A DNA stretch of 64,000 bases from Clostridium mobile (GTDB lineage: Bacteria > Bacillota > Clostridia > Clostridiales > Clostridiaceae). Of the stretch, positions 1 to 8,247 are shown piece after piece. The translations under genes were made by a program, and so were the position numbers. The stretch covers positions 248,001-312,000 of the forward strand of contig NZ_JAHLQF010000002.1 in assembly GCF_018918285.1 (NCBI RefSeq). Reading direction: 5' to 3'. Below the pieces are notes generated by a model. That model worked only from the letters and a program-made list of their open reading frames with translations. It did no database searches and was not told the origin of the DNA. Position 1 is the stretch's first letter. Each line of letters starts with the position of its first letter.

Positions 1-74
1 AACCATATCCAATAGATATTATGTGTTATTTACGTTGATCAAAGGGGAGTAGATCAATATAACCATCAAATAAA

Positions 75-101
75 TTAAGGGAAATCAATAGCTTCCCTTA
101 A
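75..101. terminator. hairpin terminator downstream of the Fe-S protein gene
   Basis: An inverted repeat (TTAAGGGAA / TTCCCTTAA arms, 8-base loop) lies just beyond the stop of the minus-strand gene that ends at 120. The flanks are A/T-rich on both sides, so it could stop transcription from either direction. Position and symmetry are the only evidence. Confidence 0.45.
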
Positions 102-119
102 AAATTAGTATATAAACTT

Positions 120-1181
120 TTATTTAAGCCATTCCGGAGAATCCTTTATGTATGGACGGATATTATATTTATTTCTATAGTCCTTTAAACAATCAATAAT
201 TGCATTTTTATTTCCGTTAAAGCTTTTTATTTCGCTCATATGTATTCCTTGGCTAAAGGGACAGCTGTTTATACATATACCGCAGTCAGTTCCAAGACTT
301 CTCCATCTATCGTAGCAACTTTCCTGATTTATTTGCCATCTTAAAGCTCCGTCAATGTTTTCTTTTTCACCTTTTGGTATTGATTTGCCAGGGCAAGTTA
401 TAGCGCAGTTATTACATAGCCTGCAAAATTCTTCTAGACCAAAATCTATAGGTGAATCTTCCATTAGCTCTAAATCTGTGGTAACTACTCCAAGTCTTAT
501 GCGAGAGCCATACTCTTTTGTGGTTAATATGCCATTTCTACCTATTTGACCTAATCCAGCATCTCTACCTACTAAAGGTGCTACAATAAGATAATTTGCA
601 TCCATGTGATTTCTAGCATTATAGCCTAATTCTCTTATGTAATAGGATAAAACCATACCTATAATTGAAGTGTTTACGTAACCCTTAGAAGTTTCAACTA
701 TTTCTGATATTTGGGGGGCTCTATTTATCATATCTTTATCCATTTCTACGGCAAAAACTATTCCATAAGGCATTAGGTTATCTACTTTTTCTCCATATAC
801 TTCTTCATGCCTTCCTCTGTGGCTGTAATAATGGTAATCTTTCATTTTTAGAGTTCCCACTAATTTTGCGCCATAGTAAGTTGCTAAGCCTTTTAATTTT
901 TCAGTGGCCAATTCCTTATCTATTGGAGTTTTAATATTATTTACTTCTCCTTCAGAGAGGTCTTTAATGTCTCCTAGGAATTTAAAACAAGCAGTTGCTA
1001 TAGGAGAATTGATAGCATTATAGGACATGGTTCCAGGGCCACAAAGATTAGGCTTTTTTCTTATTTCATTATCTATCTCTAGTTTATCTGCATTTCTACT
1101 ATAATAATCTTCATAAGGAAAGGTACCTTCCATGTAATTCATTCTTGCAAACATGGTATCTCTTTCATCAATTTTTTTCAT
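120..1181 (-). CDS. 4Fe-4S double-cluster oxidoreductase, QueG/reductive-dehalogenase-like
   Basis: The protein (353 aa) ends in a ferredoxin-like region with CRLCNNCAITCP followed by CGICINSCPF, the spacing expected for two [4Fe-4S] clusters. The region before it (LIVAPLVGRDAGLGQIGRNGILTTKEYGSR) resembles the cobalamin-dependent epoxyqueuosine reductase and reductive dehalogenase superfamily. There is no Tat signal and no membrane segment, so a cytoplasmic redox enzyme is inferred and its substrate is unknown. The start at 1181 is preferred over the ATG at 1190 because the AAAGGAG ribosome-binding site abuts 1190 but sits nine bases from 1181. It is monocistronic, with a terminator-like hairpin behind it. 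It could be annotated as a generic ferredoxin or reductive dehalogenase homologue. Confidence 0.8.
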   Translation of the reverse strand: MKKIDERDTMFARMNYMEGTFPYEDYYSRNADKLEIDNEIRKKPNLCGPGTMSYNAINSPIATACFKFLGDIKDLSEGEVNNIKTPIDKELATEKLKGLATYYGAKLVGTLKMKDYHYYSHRGRHEEVYGEKVDNLMPYGIVFAVEMDKDMINRAPQISEIVETSKGYVNTSIIGMVLSYYIRELGYNARNHMDANYLIVAPLVGRDAGLGQIGRNGILTTKEYGSRIRLGVVTTDLELMEDSPIDFGLEEFCRLCNNCAITCPGKSIPKGEKENIDGALRWQINQESCYDRWRSLGTDCGICINSCPFSQGIHMSEIKSFNGNKNAIIDCLKDYRNKYNIRPYIKDSPEWLK

Positions 1182-1435
1182 GAAAATCATCTCCTTTAGT
1201 TAATAATTTTATCATATAGTAAAAAGTGTGGAGTGTGAAGTGAAAACAATATTTTGTATAATTAAAAGGAATTGTAGGAAATATGTAGAAGTTTTAAATT
1301 ATAATCATCTACTGAAAGGACTATTTAGTGAAAGGATCATTAATTGAACCAATCATTAATGAAAATAATTATTGACTAAAGAGGGAAATAATTATTGGTT
1401 AAAAATAATTAAAAATAAAAACTGAGGGGGTAAAT

Positions 1436-2215
1436 ATGAATTCGGTTATTGATGTAATAAATAAAAGAGTATCTCTTAGAAAATATGCACAAAGGGACAT
1501 ATCAAAGGAGCATTTGAATTTAATAATTGATTCTGCAATAAAGGCTCCTACTGCAGGAAATCAATGTCTATATTCTATTATTATGATTAAAGACAGTGAA
1601 ACAAAAGAAATTCTAAGTAAATCCTGTGACAACCAACCGTTTATTGCAAAGGCACCATTAATCCTTATCTTTGCAGCAGATCAGCAAAAGTGGTTTGACT
1701 ATTTTCAACATAGAGGGGTTAAGGAATATGCAAAGAAGGAGAATATTTCATTTGAGGCACCACAGGAATCAGACTTTATAATCGCTTGTGAGGATGCACT
1801 TATAGCTGCGCAAAATGCTGTTATTGCAGCTGAGTCACTGGGCATCGGTTCTTGTTACATAGGGGATATAATTGAAAACTATGAATTCCATAAAGAGCTT
1901 CTTAATTTAGAGGATTGGGTATTTCCAGTGTGCATGTTATGCTTTGGATACTATGAAGAAGATTTCAAAAGGGTTTATAGAAAGAGATTTGATAAGAAAT
2001 TTATAGTATTTGAGGAGAAATACAAAAAACTTACTACAGATGAATTAGAGGAAATGTTTGAGGAAAAGGAAAAGCGTTATGTTGAAAATAATAAATACAA
2101 TGCAGAGAATTTTGCTCAAATGTTATATGCTCAAAAAACAGGAGCTGAATTTAGCAGGGAAATGGCTAGGTCCATGAGAGTAGCTCTTAAGAAATGGGAC
2201 GGAAGGAAACTATAA
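1436..2215 (+). CDS. nitroreductase family protein
   Basis: A 259-residue protein with the N-terminal pattern of FMN-dependent nitroreductases: a KRVSLRKY motif at about residues 10-17 and APTAGNQ at about 37-43 for phosphate and flavin contacts. A GIGSCYIGD segment near 138 is typical of the NfsA/FRP-like fold. The last 70 residues form a charged helical tail. It probably reduces nitro compounds, quinones or flavins with NAD(P)H as a homodimer. The ribosome-binding site is a clear GAGGGGG before the ATG. A 42-bp piece closely matching codons near 1739-1780 recurs at 11359-11400. The specific substrate cannot be read from sequence. Confidence 0.87.
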   Translation: MNSVIDVINKRVSLRKYAQRDISKEHLNLIIDSAIKAPTAGNQCLYSIIMIKDSETKEILSKSCDNQPFIAKAPLILIFAADQQKWFDYFQHRGVKEYAKKENISFEAPQESDFIIACEDALIAAQNAVIAAESLGIGSCYIGDIIENYEFHKELLNLEDWVFPVCMLCFGYYEEDFKRVYRKRFDKKFIVFEEKYKKLTTDELEEMFEEKEKRYVENNKYNAENFAQMLYAQKTGAEFSREMARSMRVALKKWDGRKL

Positions 2216-2228
2216 AAAGCTCAATAAT

Positions 2229-2263
2229 TAGGCCTTTTTATCTACGGGTAAGAAGACCTTTTA
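2229..2263 (+). terminator. possible terminator after nitroreductase
   Basis: A degenerate inverted repeat ends in AAGAAGACC followed by a T-run. The 3' arm and tail are nearly identical to the terminator after metY at 6091-6128, suggesting a shared or copied terminator. Pairing in the 5' arm is imperfect. Confidence 0.45.
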
Positions 2264-2342
2264 TTATAATATAATCAATGAAGGTTCATGTATAGATTAT
2301 ATAAATGAATTCATAATATAAGGCATAGCAAGGGGGACGTTT

Positions 2343-4295
2343 ATGTTTAAATTAGAAAAAAGTTTATATAAAGAAATGCTGGATTATTCTAAAGCTAATC
2401 CTAACTCTATATATACTAATCAAGATTTTGAAACATCAGGGAAAGAGGATTCACTTTTGGCATCAGGGAAAGATAAATTACCTAGAAAAGTTAGAAATAA
2501 GAAGGCACAATCTTTATTGGATATTATGTGTAAGCATTTAGAAGAGGGGAATAGATATAAAGAATTAATAGAGTTTATTAAGGAAAATAGACTTATAACT
2601 TATTATTCTTCCTTTTATAGAATTTTAGATTTATATGTTAGGGAGGGTTTAATAAATAAAGACAAGCTTTTTCATGTGGGAATGGAATTTGCAACCTGCA
2701 GCAATAATCCTGAAGAAATTAAACTAGGAATAACCATGCTGGGTTTCTCTTATGATGATAGAGCTATGGAAATTTTAGAGATCCTTGGATTGCATAGCGA
2801 GTACACTTTATATGTTATAGAATCTTTAAAAACACATTATAATTACAACTCTTTTGTTTTTAAAATGGCTAAGAAAACTTATGGATATGGAAAAATTCAT
2901 TGTTTAAAAAACCTAGAGCCAATTAACACTGAAATTAAAGAGTGGATTATAGAAGAGGGAAGTGAAAATTCTGTTTTAAGAGAAGCCTCCGCTATGATTT
3001 CTGTAGACAAAGTGGACATGAGCTGGTATTTAAAAAGTCGACAGGTAAAAGAAAAGGAATTTGCCGCTATTTCAAAGCTTTTATGTTACATATTTTCAGC
3101 AAAAGAAAATAATATATATGAATTGGAAGATAGCTTAGAAACCTTAAATATATATATGGAATTTGCCCGTGAATATGCTAATTCCTTTGAAGATTTATGC
3201 GCTATAGCATATGTGGAAGATTGGACGATGCCTTATTTCTATGACGGTGAAATGGGTTTGGTAAAGGAAAATGGTTGGAAAAGTGATGAGAAAAATGAAA
3301 TTGGAATAAAGTGCAAAAATATTTTAAAAAACAAGAAATGGATTGAGGTTTTAAATAAGGCTATAGATAAGGGAGAGAAAGAAGCAGAACAGTATTTATT
3401 TTTGGCCAATTTCATAGGGGCAAGTTTAGAGTTTGATAGTTTTGAAAAGATGTTAAAGAGGTATCCTTGCAATATAGAAGTTTATTATTATATTACAGAA
3501 CTTGGTGACTCAAGTGATGTGAAAAATCTTATTGAGTATACAAAAAATACCTTTCCTTTTGAAGAAATAGCATCACTACCTGAAAATATAAATGAAGATG
3601 ATATCGGTAAAGATCATGAGCCAGATATGTGTCTTTTGTATCTTTTATGTAGTTTAAAACGCTATGATTTTATAGAAATAGATTTAGCCTTAAAAGCATT
3701 ATTTGCTAGATTTTCTCAATGTAGAATAGAGGCAATAAAGCATTTAAAACAGAATAAAGAACATTGGAGCAGTAAAACAGTTGAAGAAATTAAAAAAGCA
3801 ATAGATTTAGAGCCTAATGAAGGAATTAAAAGAAGAATGAAAAGATTGATAGGTGAAGATGAAAAACAGGTAAATAAGGCTAGAAAGTACGTAGATATAA
3901 GCAAAGAAATAGTTAATCCTCATTTTAAAGATATATATCTTTTTTCAACCAATGTAGCAGGAGTACTTTATAGGGACATGGGTGTTGTAGAAGATGAAAT
4001 TCAGGTTGGAGATATACTTTTTTTAAAGAGAGAAATAGACAACTCATATGACGAAAATGCTATTATGGTTACCACCGATTATGGATATGTAATAGGGTAC
4101 ATACCTAAAAAAATTAATCACCAGCCTAAGAATTTGATAGATGGGGGAAAATATCTCTATGGTATAATAAAGGAATTTTCAATGGAAAGTAATCATCTGT
4201 TAATAGATGTGCATTTAAGCTATGAAGATGTAGTTGAAAGTATTAATGAGGTTATAAATATGTATGGGAAAAGTAATATCAATTCAATACAATAG
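2343..4295 (+). CDS. HIRAN-domain protein with long helical N-terminal region
   Basis: A 650-residue protein. The last ~110 residues match the HIRAN pattern: 'FSTNVAGVLYRD', then 'GDILFLKREIDNSYDENAIMV', then 'GYVIGYIPKKINHQ'. HIRAN domains in SWI/SNF helicases such as HLTF bind DNA 3' ends. Stand-alone bacterial HIRAN proteins are common but poorly understood. The ~500 residues before it are helical and acidic with no motif I recognise, perhaps HEAT/ARM-like. There is no nuclease, helicase or membrane segment. The ribosome-binding site is AAGGGGGACG before the ATG. The gene stands alone. A DNA- or repair-related role is inferred from the HIRAN domain only. Confidence 0.75.
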   Translation: MFKLEKSLYKEMLDYSKANPNSIYTNQDFETSGKEDSLLASGKDKLPRKVRNKKAQSLLDIMCKHLEEGNRYKELIEFIKENRLITYYSSFYRILDLYVREGLINKDKLFHVGMEFATCSNNPEEIKLGITMLGFSYDDRAMEILEILGLHSEYTLYVIESLKTHYNYNSFVFKMAKKTYGYGKIHCLKNLEPINTEIKEWIIEEGSENSVLREASAMISVDKVDMSWYLKSRQVKEKEFAAISKLLCYIFSAKENNIYELEDSLETLNIYMEFAREYANSFEDLCAIAYVEDWTMPYFYDGEMGLVKENGWKSDEKNEIGIKCKNILKNKKWIEVLNKAIDKGEKEAEQYLFLANFIGASLEFDSFEKMLKRYPCNIEVYYYITELGDSSDVKNLIEYTKNTFPFEEIASLPENINEDDIGKDHEPDMCLLYLLCSLKRYDFIEIDLALKALFARFSQCRIEAIKHLKQNKEHWSSKTVEEIKKAIDLEPNEGIKRRMKRLIGEDEKQVNKARKYVDISKEIVNPHFKDIYLFSTNVAGVLYRDMGVVEDEIQVGDILFLKREIDNSYDENAIMVTTDYGYVIGYIPKKINHQPKNLIDGGKYLYGIIKEFSMESNHLLIDVHLSYEDVVESINEVINMYGKSNINSIQ

Positions 4296-4371
4296 AATAA
4301 AATAAAATATTCTCTTGACAAGCCCTAGAGATATGTGTAAAATTAGTTTTAAAATTAAATAAAAAATTAAT

Positions 4372-4480
4372 CTTATCAAGAGTGGTTGAGGGACTGGCCC
4401 AATGAAACCCGGCAACAGCTAGTTTAAAGCGTTAAGCTAGAAATGTGCTAATTCCTGCAGGAAATATCCTGAAAGATAAG
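4372..4480 (+). ncRNA. SAM riboswitch (S-box) aptamer
   Basis: The sequence carries hallmark S-box elements: CTTATCAAGAG opening P1, GGTTGAGGGACTGGCCC, the ATGAAACCCGGCAACAG core, and a closing GAAAGATAAG that pairs with the opening CTTATC. It precedes metY, a classic S-box target. Binding of S-adenosylmethionine should stabilise P1 and favour the terminator at 4527-4563. Confidence 0.96.
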
Positions 4481-4563
4481 AAGTGAAGTGGACTATTTAA
4501 ATTAATAGTCTGTTTAGTAGACATATGACTGCTTCTTATCGAAAGATTTGAGCAGTTTTTTTT
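4475..4563 (+). promoter_or_regulatory. SAM riboswitch expression platform (antiterminator/terminator)
   Basis: The P1 3' strand GATAAGAAG (4475-4483) is perfectly complementary to CTTCTTATC (4532-4540), forming an antiterminator. The competing terminator pairs ACTGCT (from about 4528) with AGCAGT and runs into eight T residues at 4556-4563. This is a standard OFF switch at high SAM. Confidence 0.85.
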
Positions 4564-4620
4564 ATTTTTAAAAATGCTGAGTAGATTGCACTATTAAACT
4601 GATAATGTATTAAATTCATT

Positions 4621-4765
4621 ATCAAGTGATTCTTAGGTTCAGATGGAGTTTGCTTAAAAGGAATACTTACTCCAATTGAAGCTTAGAAGAACTTATCCAG
4701 GGACGTAGCATCCGTTATCTCTCACTTGTAGAAGATGGGAGTGTTACGGATGGTAGTCATCGGAT
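4621..4765 (+). repeat. dispersed two-hairpin repeat, copy A (145 bp)
   Basis: One of four full copies of a repeat that begins ATCAAGTGATTCTTAG and ends GGTAGTCATCGGAT. The 5' part is a long hairpin (arms around AGCTTCAG). The 3' part pairs GCATCCGTTA with TTACGGATG inside outer TTATCC/GGATAA arms, with a small CTCACTTG hairpin between. This copy is the shortest in the middle. It sits between the riboswitch terminator and metY, so it is part of the metY transcript leader. It shares its 3' end with the region behind tnpB at 39829-39938. Confidence 0.85.
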
Positions 4766-4790
4766 AAATAAATTTAAGGGGGAAAAATAA

Positions 4791-6077
4791 ATGGCAAATA
4801 ATTTGAATTTTAACAAGGGGACAATATGCGTTCAAGGAGGATACAATCCAAAATCAGGAGAAGCAAGGATTTTACCAATATACCAAAGCACGACTTATAA
4901 GTATGATGATCCAGATGAAGTAGCTGCATTGTTTGATTTAAAGGCAGAAGGGCATATGTATTCAAGAATAAGCAATCCAACTGTGGCTGCCTTTGAAGAA
5001 AAGATTAATGGATTGGAAGGTGGAGTTGGGGCTCTTTCATTAGCATCAGGACAGAGTGCAGTGGCACTATCTATACTAAATGTTTGTAAAAATGGGGATC
5101 ATATCGTAGCTGCCTCAACCCTTTATGGTGGAACATTTTCACTGTTCTCAACAACATTAAAGAGGTTTGGAATTAGTGTAACCTTTGTGAATCCTGACTC
5201 TAGTGAAAAGGAGATATTCAACTGCTGTAATGACAACACTAGAGCAATTTTTGGAGAAACTATAGGAAATCCAGGATTAAATATATTGGACTTTGAAAAG
5301 TTCTCTAAAGTTGCAAAGAAAACAGGGGTACCATTTATTGTGGATAACACCCTAGCAACACCGTATTTATGTAATCCACTTAAGCATGGAGCAAATATAG
5401 TTATTCATTCCACAACAAAATATATTGATGGTCATGCAACTAGCTTAGGAGGAATTATAGTAGATGGAGGAAACTTCGACTGGAAGAATGGAAAATATCC
5501 TGACTTCACAGAGCCAGATTTAAGCTATCATGGAATTAAATATGCGGAAACTTTTCAAAATGCTGCCTATATAGTAAAAGCTCGTGTTCAATTATTAAGA
5601 GATTTAGGACCATGCACCAGTCCTTTTAATGCATTCTTACTTAACCTAGGAGCTGAAACCCTTCATTTAAGAATGGAGAGACATAGCTACAATGCTTTAA
5701 AATTAGGGGAATTCTTAGAAAAGCATGAGAAGGTTAATTGGGTAAACTATCCTCTTCTTGAAAGTCATGATAGCTACCTTTTAGCTAAAAAATATTTACC
5801 AAAAGGGGCTAGTGGTATTTTAACTTTTGGAGTAAAAGGAGGAATTGAGGCTGGAAAACAGTTTATTAGAAACTTAAAATTAGCTACCCTAGTTGTGCAT
5901 TTAGGAGATGCTAGAACCACAGTAATTCACCCAGCTAGTACAACTCATAGGCAACTTAATGAAGAAGAACAGTTATCTTCAGGAGTTACATCAGATTTAA
6001 TAAGAATTTCTGTAGGAATTGAAGATATTGAAGACATTATAAAGGACTTTGATGAAGCACTAAAAAAATTAGATTAA
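4791..6077 (+). CDS. metY: O-acetylhomoserine sulfhydrylase (MetY)
   Basis: A 428-residue PLP enzyme of the Cys/Met metabolism family. HSTTKYIDGH places the PLP-binding lysine at about residue 210. YSRISNPT and the ASGQSAV segment are typical, as is the insertion between residues 240 and 290 that separates MetY (about 425-430 aa) from shorter gamma-synthases and lyases. It converts O-acetylhomoserine and sulfide to homocysteine in methionine synthesis. The SAM riboswitch upstream supports the methionine assignment. The ribosome-binding site is AAGGGGG. A hairpin terminator follows. The only oddity is the repeat copy between switch and start codon. Confidence 0.93.
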   Translation: MANNLNFNKGTICVQGGYNPKSGEARILPIYQSTTYKYDDPDEVAALFDLKAEGHMYSRISNPTVAAFEEKINGLEGGVGALSLASGQSAVALSILNVCKNGDHIVAASTLYGGTFSLFSTTLKRFGISVTFVNPDSSEKEIFNCCNDNTRAIFGETIGNPGLNILDFEKFSKVAKKTGVPFIVDNTLATPYLCNPLKHGANIVIHSTTKYIDGHATSLGGIIVDGGNFDWKNGKYPDFTEPDLSYHGIKYAETFQNAAYIVKARVQLLRDLGPCTSPFNAFLLNLGAETLHLRMERHSYNALKLGEFLEKHEKVNWVNYPLLESHDSYLLAKKYLPKGASGILTFGVKGGIEAGKQFIRNLKLATLVVHLGDARTTVIHPASTTHRQLNEEEQLSSGVTSDLIRISVGIEDIEDIIKDFDEALKKLD

Positions 6078-6090
6078 AATTAATTTAAAT

Positions 6091-6128
6091 AAAAGGTCTT
6101 CTTACACCCAGATAAGAAGACCTTTTGT
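6091..6128. terminator. bidirectional terminator between metY and the hydrolase gene
   Basis: Perfect arms AAAAGGTCTTCTTA / TAAGAAGACCTTTT with a short loop, flanked by A- and T-runs on the two sides. It lies between two convergent genes and can serve both. Confidence 0.85.
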
Positions 6129-6173
6129 TATAATAAATGATTTTAGAGGATCAGGGTTATGAAAGTTCAGGTT

Positions 6174-7193
6174 TTATTCATTACTAATACTTTTTAAAAA
6201 GTTTTTACTTTCCTTTGCAATATTTTCAGGAGAATATAAGTATATAGAATGTTTCCCTGGAGCGGAAATTATTTTCCCATTTTCAAATTGTGATACATAG
6301 TCATTATAATATTTATTTCGTTGTTCAAAGAAAGTTGAACGCTGTATTCTTTCCTCTTCTGTTAAAGGAACAGCAAGAAAAATACAAAGAGGTGTTTTCG
6401 TCGGCAATTCTAGTGCAAGGGATTTATTTGAGTTCGCCTCCAATGCGCTAAATTCCCTAATTGCATCTTTAGAAAGTAAGTTTTTATATGTTAATGCTTT
6501 ATATAACTCCTTTTCATCTTCAGATAGGAAATTAGATTCTAAAATAGTTTTATCAAAAACAAGTGATGGAAGTAATCTATGAACTCCAGATTTAGTAAGT
6601 AAAGCTTGGAGTTTTATTATTAATAAATCAGATTTTTTTACGCCTTGTTCTACATATCCCTCTGGGAAACCTATGTCAAGCCCAATTATCGCTTTAATTT
6701 CCTCAGGGTATTTTTGTGCCCAATATATTGCTTCTAATCCGGAAATAGAATGAGGAAATAGCACATATGGAGACTTTTCGCCTGCTAAAGATAAAGCTTT
6801 TCTCGTTTCATCAAGTATAGTATCTATATCTCTAGAATCATTTGAACTGTCACTAAAGCCATAGCCTGCCCTATCCACCACTGTAATTCTGTATTCATCG
6901 GACATATTTTTGTATAAAGCTTTAAACTCTAACTCAGGTGCGGGAATGCCAAGCCCAGACATAAATACGCAGGTTAAGTCTCCTTTGCCTTCCGAATAAA
7001 CATGTAAATTCTTATTATTTACCTCTACAGTTTTTCCAGTTGGAACTAAAATATTAGCCTCTTTTTTTAGTTGTATTTGGTTATTGATAAAACATACAAA
7101 AAGAAAAATAGAAAGAAGAACAACTATGCTTACTACAATAAATTTAATGGTTTTAAAGACCTTTTTAATTACTTTTTTCACTAAATCCACCAT
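6174..7193 (-). CDS. membrane-anchored alpha/beta hydrolase
   Basis: The hydrophobic N-terminal segment (IKFIVVSIVVLLSIFLFVCFI) acts as an anchor, so the catalytic domain should face outward. The rest has the alpha/beta hydrolase pattern: strand plus oxyanion region 'CVFMSGLG', 'VVDRAGYGFSD', nucleophile elbow 'FPHSISGLEA' (a variant of G-H-S-x-G), an Asp in 'GLDIGFPEG', and the catalytic His in 'PGKHSIYL'. Substrate unknown. The reading frame is open to an ATG at 7238, but those first 15 codons lie in repeat copy B, so the native start is probably the ATG at 7193 or the GTG at 7181, which has GGTGG five bases upstream. Confidence 0.82.
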   Translation of the reverse strand: MVDLVKKVIKKVFKTIKFIVVSIVVLLSIFLFVCFINNQIQLKKEANILVPTGKTVEVNNKNLHVYSEGKGDLTCVFMSGLGIPAPELEFKALYKNMSDEYRITVVDRAGYGFSDSSNDSRDIDTILDETRKALSLAGEKSPYVLFPHSISGLEAIYWAQKYPEEIKAIIGLDIGFPEGYVEQGVKKSDLLIIKLQALLTKSGVHRLLPSLVFDKTILESNFLSEDEKELYKALTYKNLLSKDAIREFSALEANSNKSLALELPTKTPLCIFLAVPLTEEERIQRSTFFEQRNKYYNDYVSQFENGKIISAPGKHSIYLYSPENIAKESKNFLKSISNE

Positions 7194-7207
7194 CCCTATT
7201 TGACTTG

Positions 7208-7369
7208 ATCCGATGACTACCATCCGTAATACTCTCATCGCACTCTGTGATTCAGAGTTCTTATACTGTGCATAACGGATGCTACGTCCCTGGATAAGTT
7301 CTTCTAAGCTTCAGTTGGAGTAAGTATTGCTTTTAAGCAAACTCCATCTAAAGCTAAGAATCACTTGAT
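7208..7369 (-). repeat. dispersed two-hairpin repeat, copy B (162 bp)
   Basis: Same ends as the other copies (ATCAAGTGATTC at 7369, CATCGGAT at 7208, read on the minus strand). It lies in the 5' region of the alpha/beta hydrolase gene and in the same direction as it. Its 3' end reads in frame into the hydrolase coding region, creating an artificial 15-codon N-terminal extension. Confidence 0.85.
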
Positions 7370-7532
7370 AAAATATATACAATATGAAATTGCCCAGTGG
7401 TTTTTATATTATCATCCATACATTAAGTTGTCTTGTATATTGCCTTAAGGTAACCTTAAAATTTATGTAAGAGAAATTACTCATTTTTAATATGCTATAA
7501 TAAAAAATAAGTAAATAAAGAAGGAGTATATT
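7370..7532. other. intergenic region between hydrolase and two-component system
   Basis: AT-rich stretch holding the putative promoter of the response regulator (the GTTGTCTTGTATATTGCC neighbourhood and TATGCTATAAT just upstream) and its GAAGGAG ribosome-binding site. No other gene or repeat was seen. Confidence 0.4.
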
Positions 7533-8246
7533 ATGTATTTAATGAAAGATAAAAAGATATTGCTTGTAGATGATGAACCTGAATTATTGAAAATGATAGA
7601 GACCATCTTTAGAAAAGACGGTTTTACTAATATATATACTGCTTCATCTTGTAAAGAAGCTATGGATAAATTAATTAATAACAAGCCTGATATTGCGGTG
7701 CTTGATGTTATGCTTCCTGATGGCGATGGATTTTTATTGCTTAATGAATTTAGAAAGCATTGTGAAATTCCAGTATTATTTCTAACAGCGAGGGGAGAAG
7801 CAGAAGATAAGATTTTAGGACTTGGGCTTGGAGCTGATGATTACATAGTAAAACCATTTTTACCAAAAGAACTTACTCTAAGATTAAATGCTATTTTGAG
7901 AAGAACATATTCAAAGCCTTATAAAGGGGAGTTGCCAATTTTTAATCTTCATTCTTCCGTTATAGATTTGGGTAGAGCTGAGGTTTTAAAAAATGGTGAA
8001 AGCTTTTCTTTAACGGCAAAGGAACATGCTATTTTGCTTGTTTTGTATGAAAATGCTAATAAAATTGTTACTACTGACACCCTTTGTCACCGTGCTTGGA
8101 GTGATGATTCGTACGGTTATGAAAATACTTTGATGGTACATATAAGACATATCCGTGAGAAAATTGAGGACAAGCCATCACACCCCAAATCTCTTATAAC
8201 AGTTAAAGGACTTGGATATACATTACTCACAAAGAGTGGTGAATAA
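7533..8246 (+). CDS. OmpR-family response regulator
   Basis: A 237-residue two-domain regulator. The receiver domain (residues 1-120) has the acidic pair in 'LLVDDEPEL', the phospho-acceptor Asp in 'IAVLDVMLPDGDG', the Thr/Ser in 'LFLTARG' and Lys in 'DDYIVKPF'. The C-terminal winged helix (about 135-235) has the typical 'LTAKEHAILLVLYENANKIVTTDTL' and 'VHIRHIREKIE'. It is translationally coupled to the sensor kinase one base downstream. The signal is unknown. The start is supported by GAAGGAG seven bases upstream. Confidence 0.93.
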   Translation: MYLMKDKKILLVDDEPELLKMIETIFRKDGFTNIYTASSCKEAMDKLINNKPDIAVLDVMLPDGDGFLLLNEFRKHCEIPVLFLTARGEAEDKILGLGLGADDYIVKPFLPKELTLRLNAILRRTYSKPYKGELPIFNLHSSVIDLGRAEVLKNGESFSLTAKEHAILLVLYENANKIVTTDTLCHRAWSDDSYGYENTLMVHIRHIREKIEDKPSHPKSLITVKGLGYTLLTKSGE

Positions 8247-8247
8247 T

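Noticed and set aside
4621-4765. Dispersed repeat as a group I intron or IStron
   Set aside because: None of the conserved group I P/Q/R/S core sequences could be found; only hairpins and the shared end with tnpB are visible.
7194-7238. N-terminal extension of the alpha/beta hydrolase
   Set aside because: These codons lie in repeat copy B and are not part of the protein family's N-terminus.
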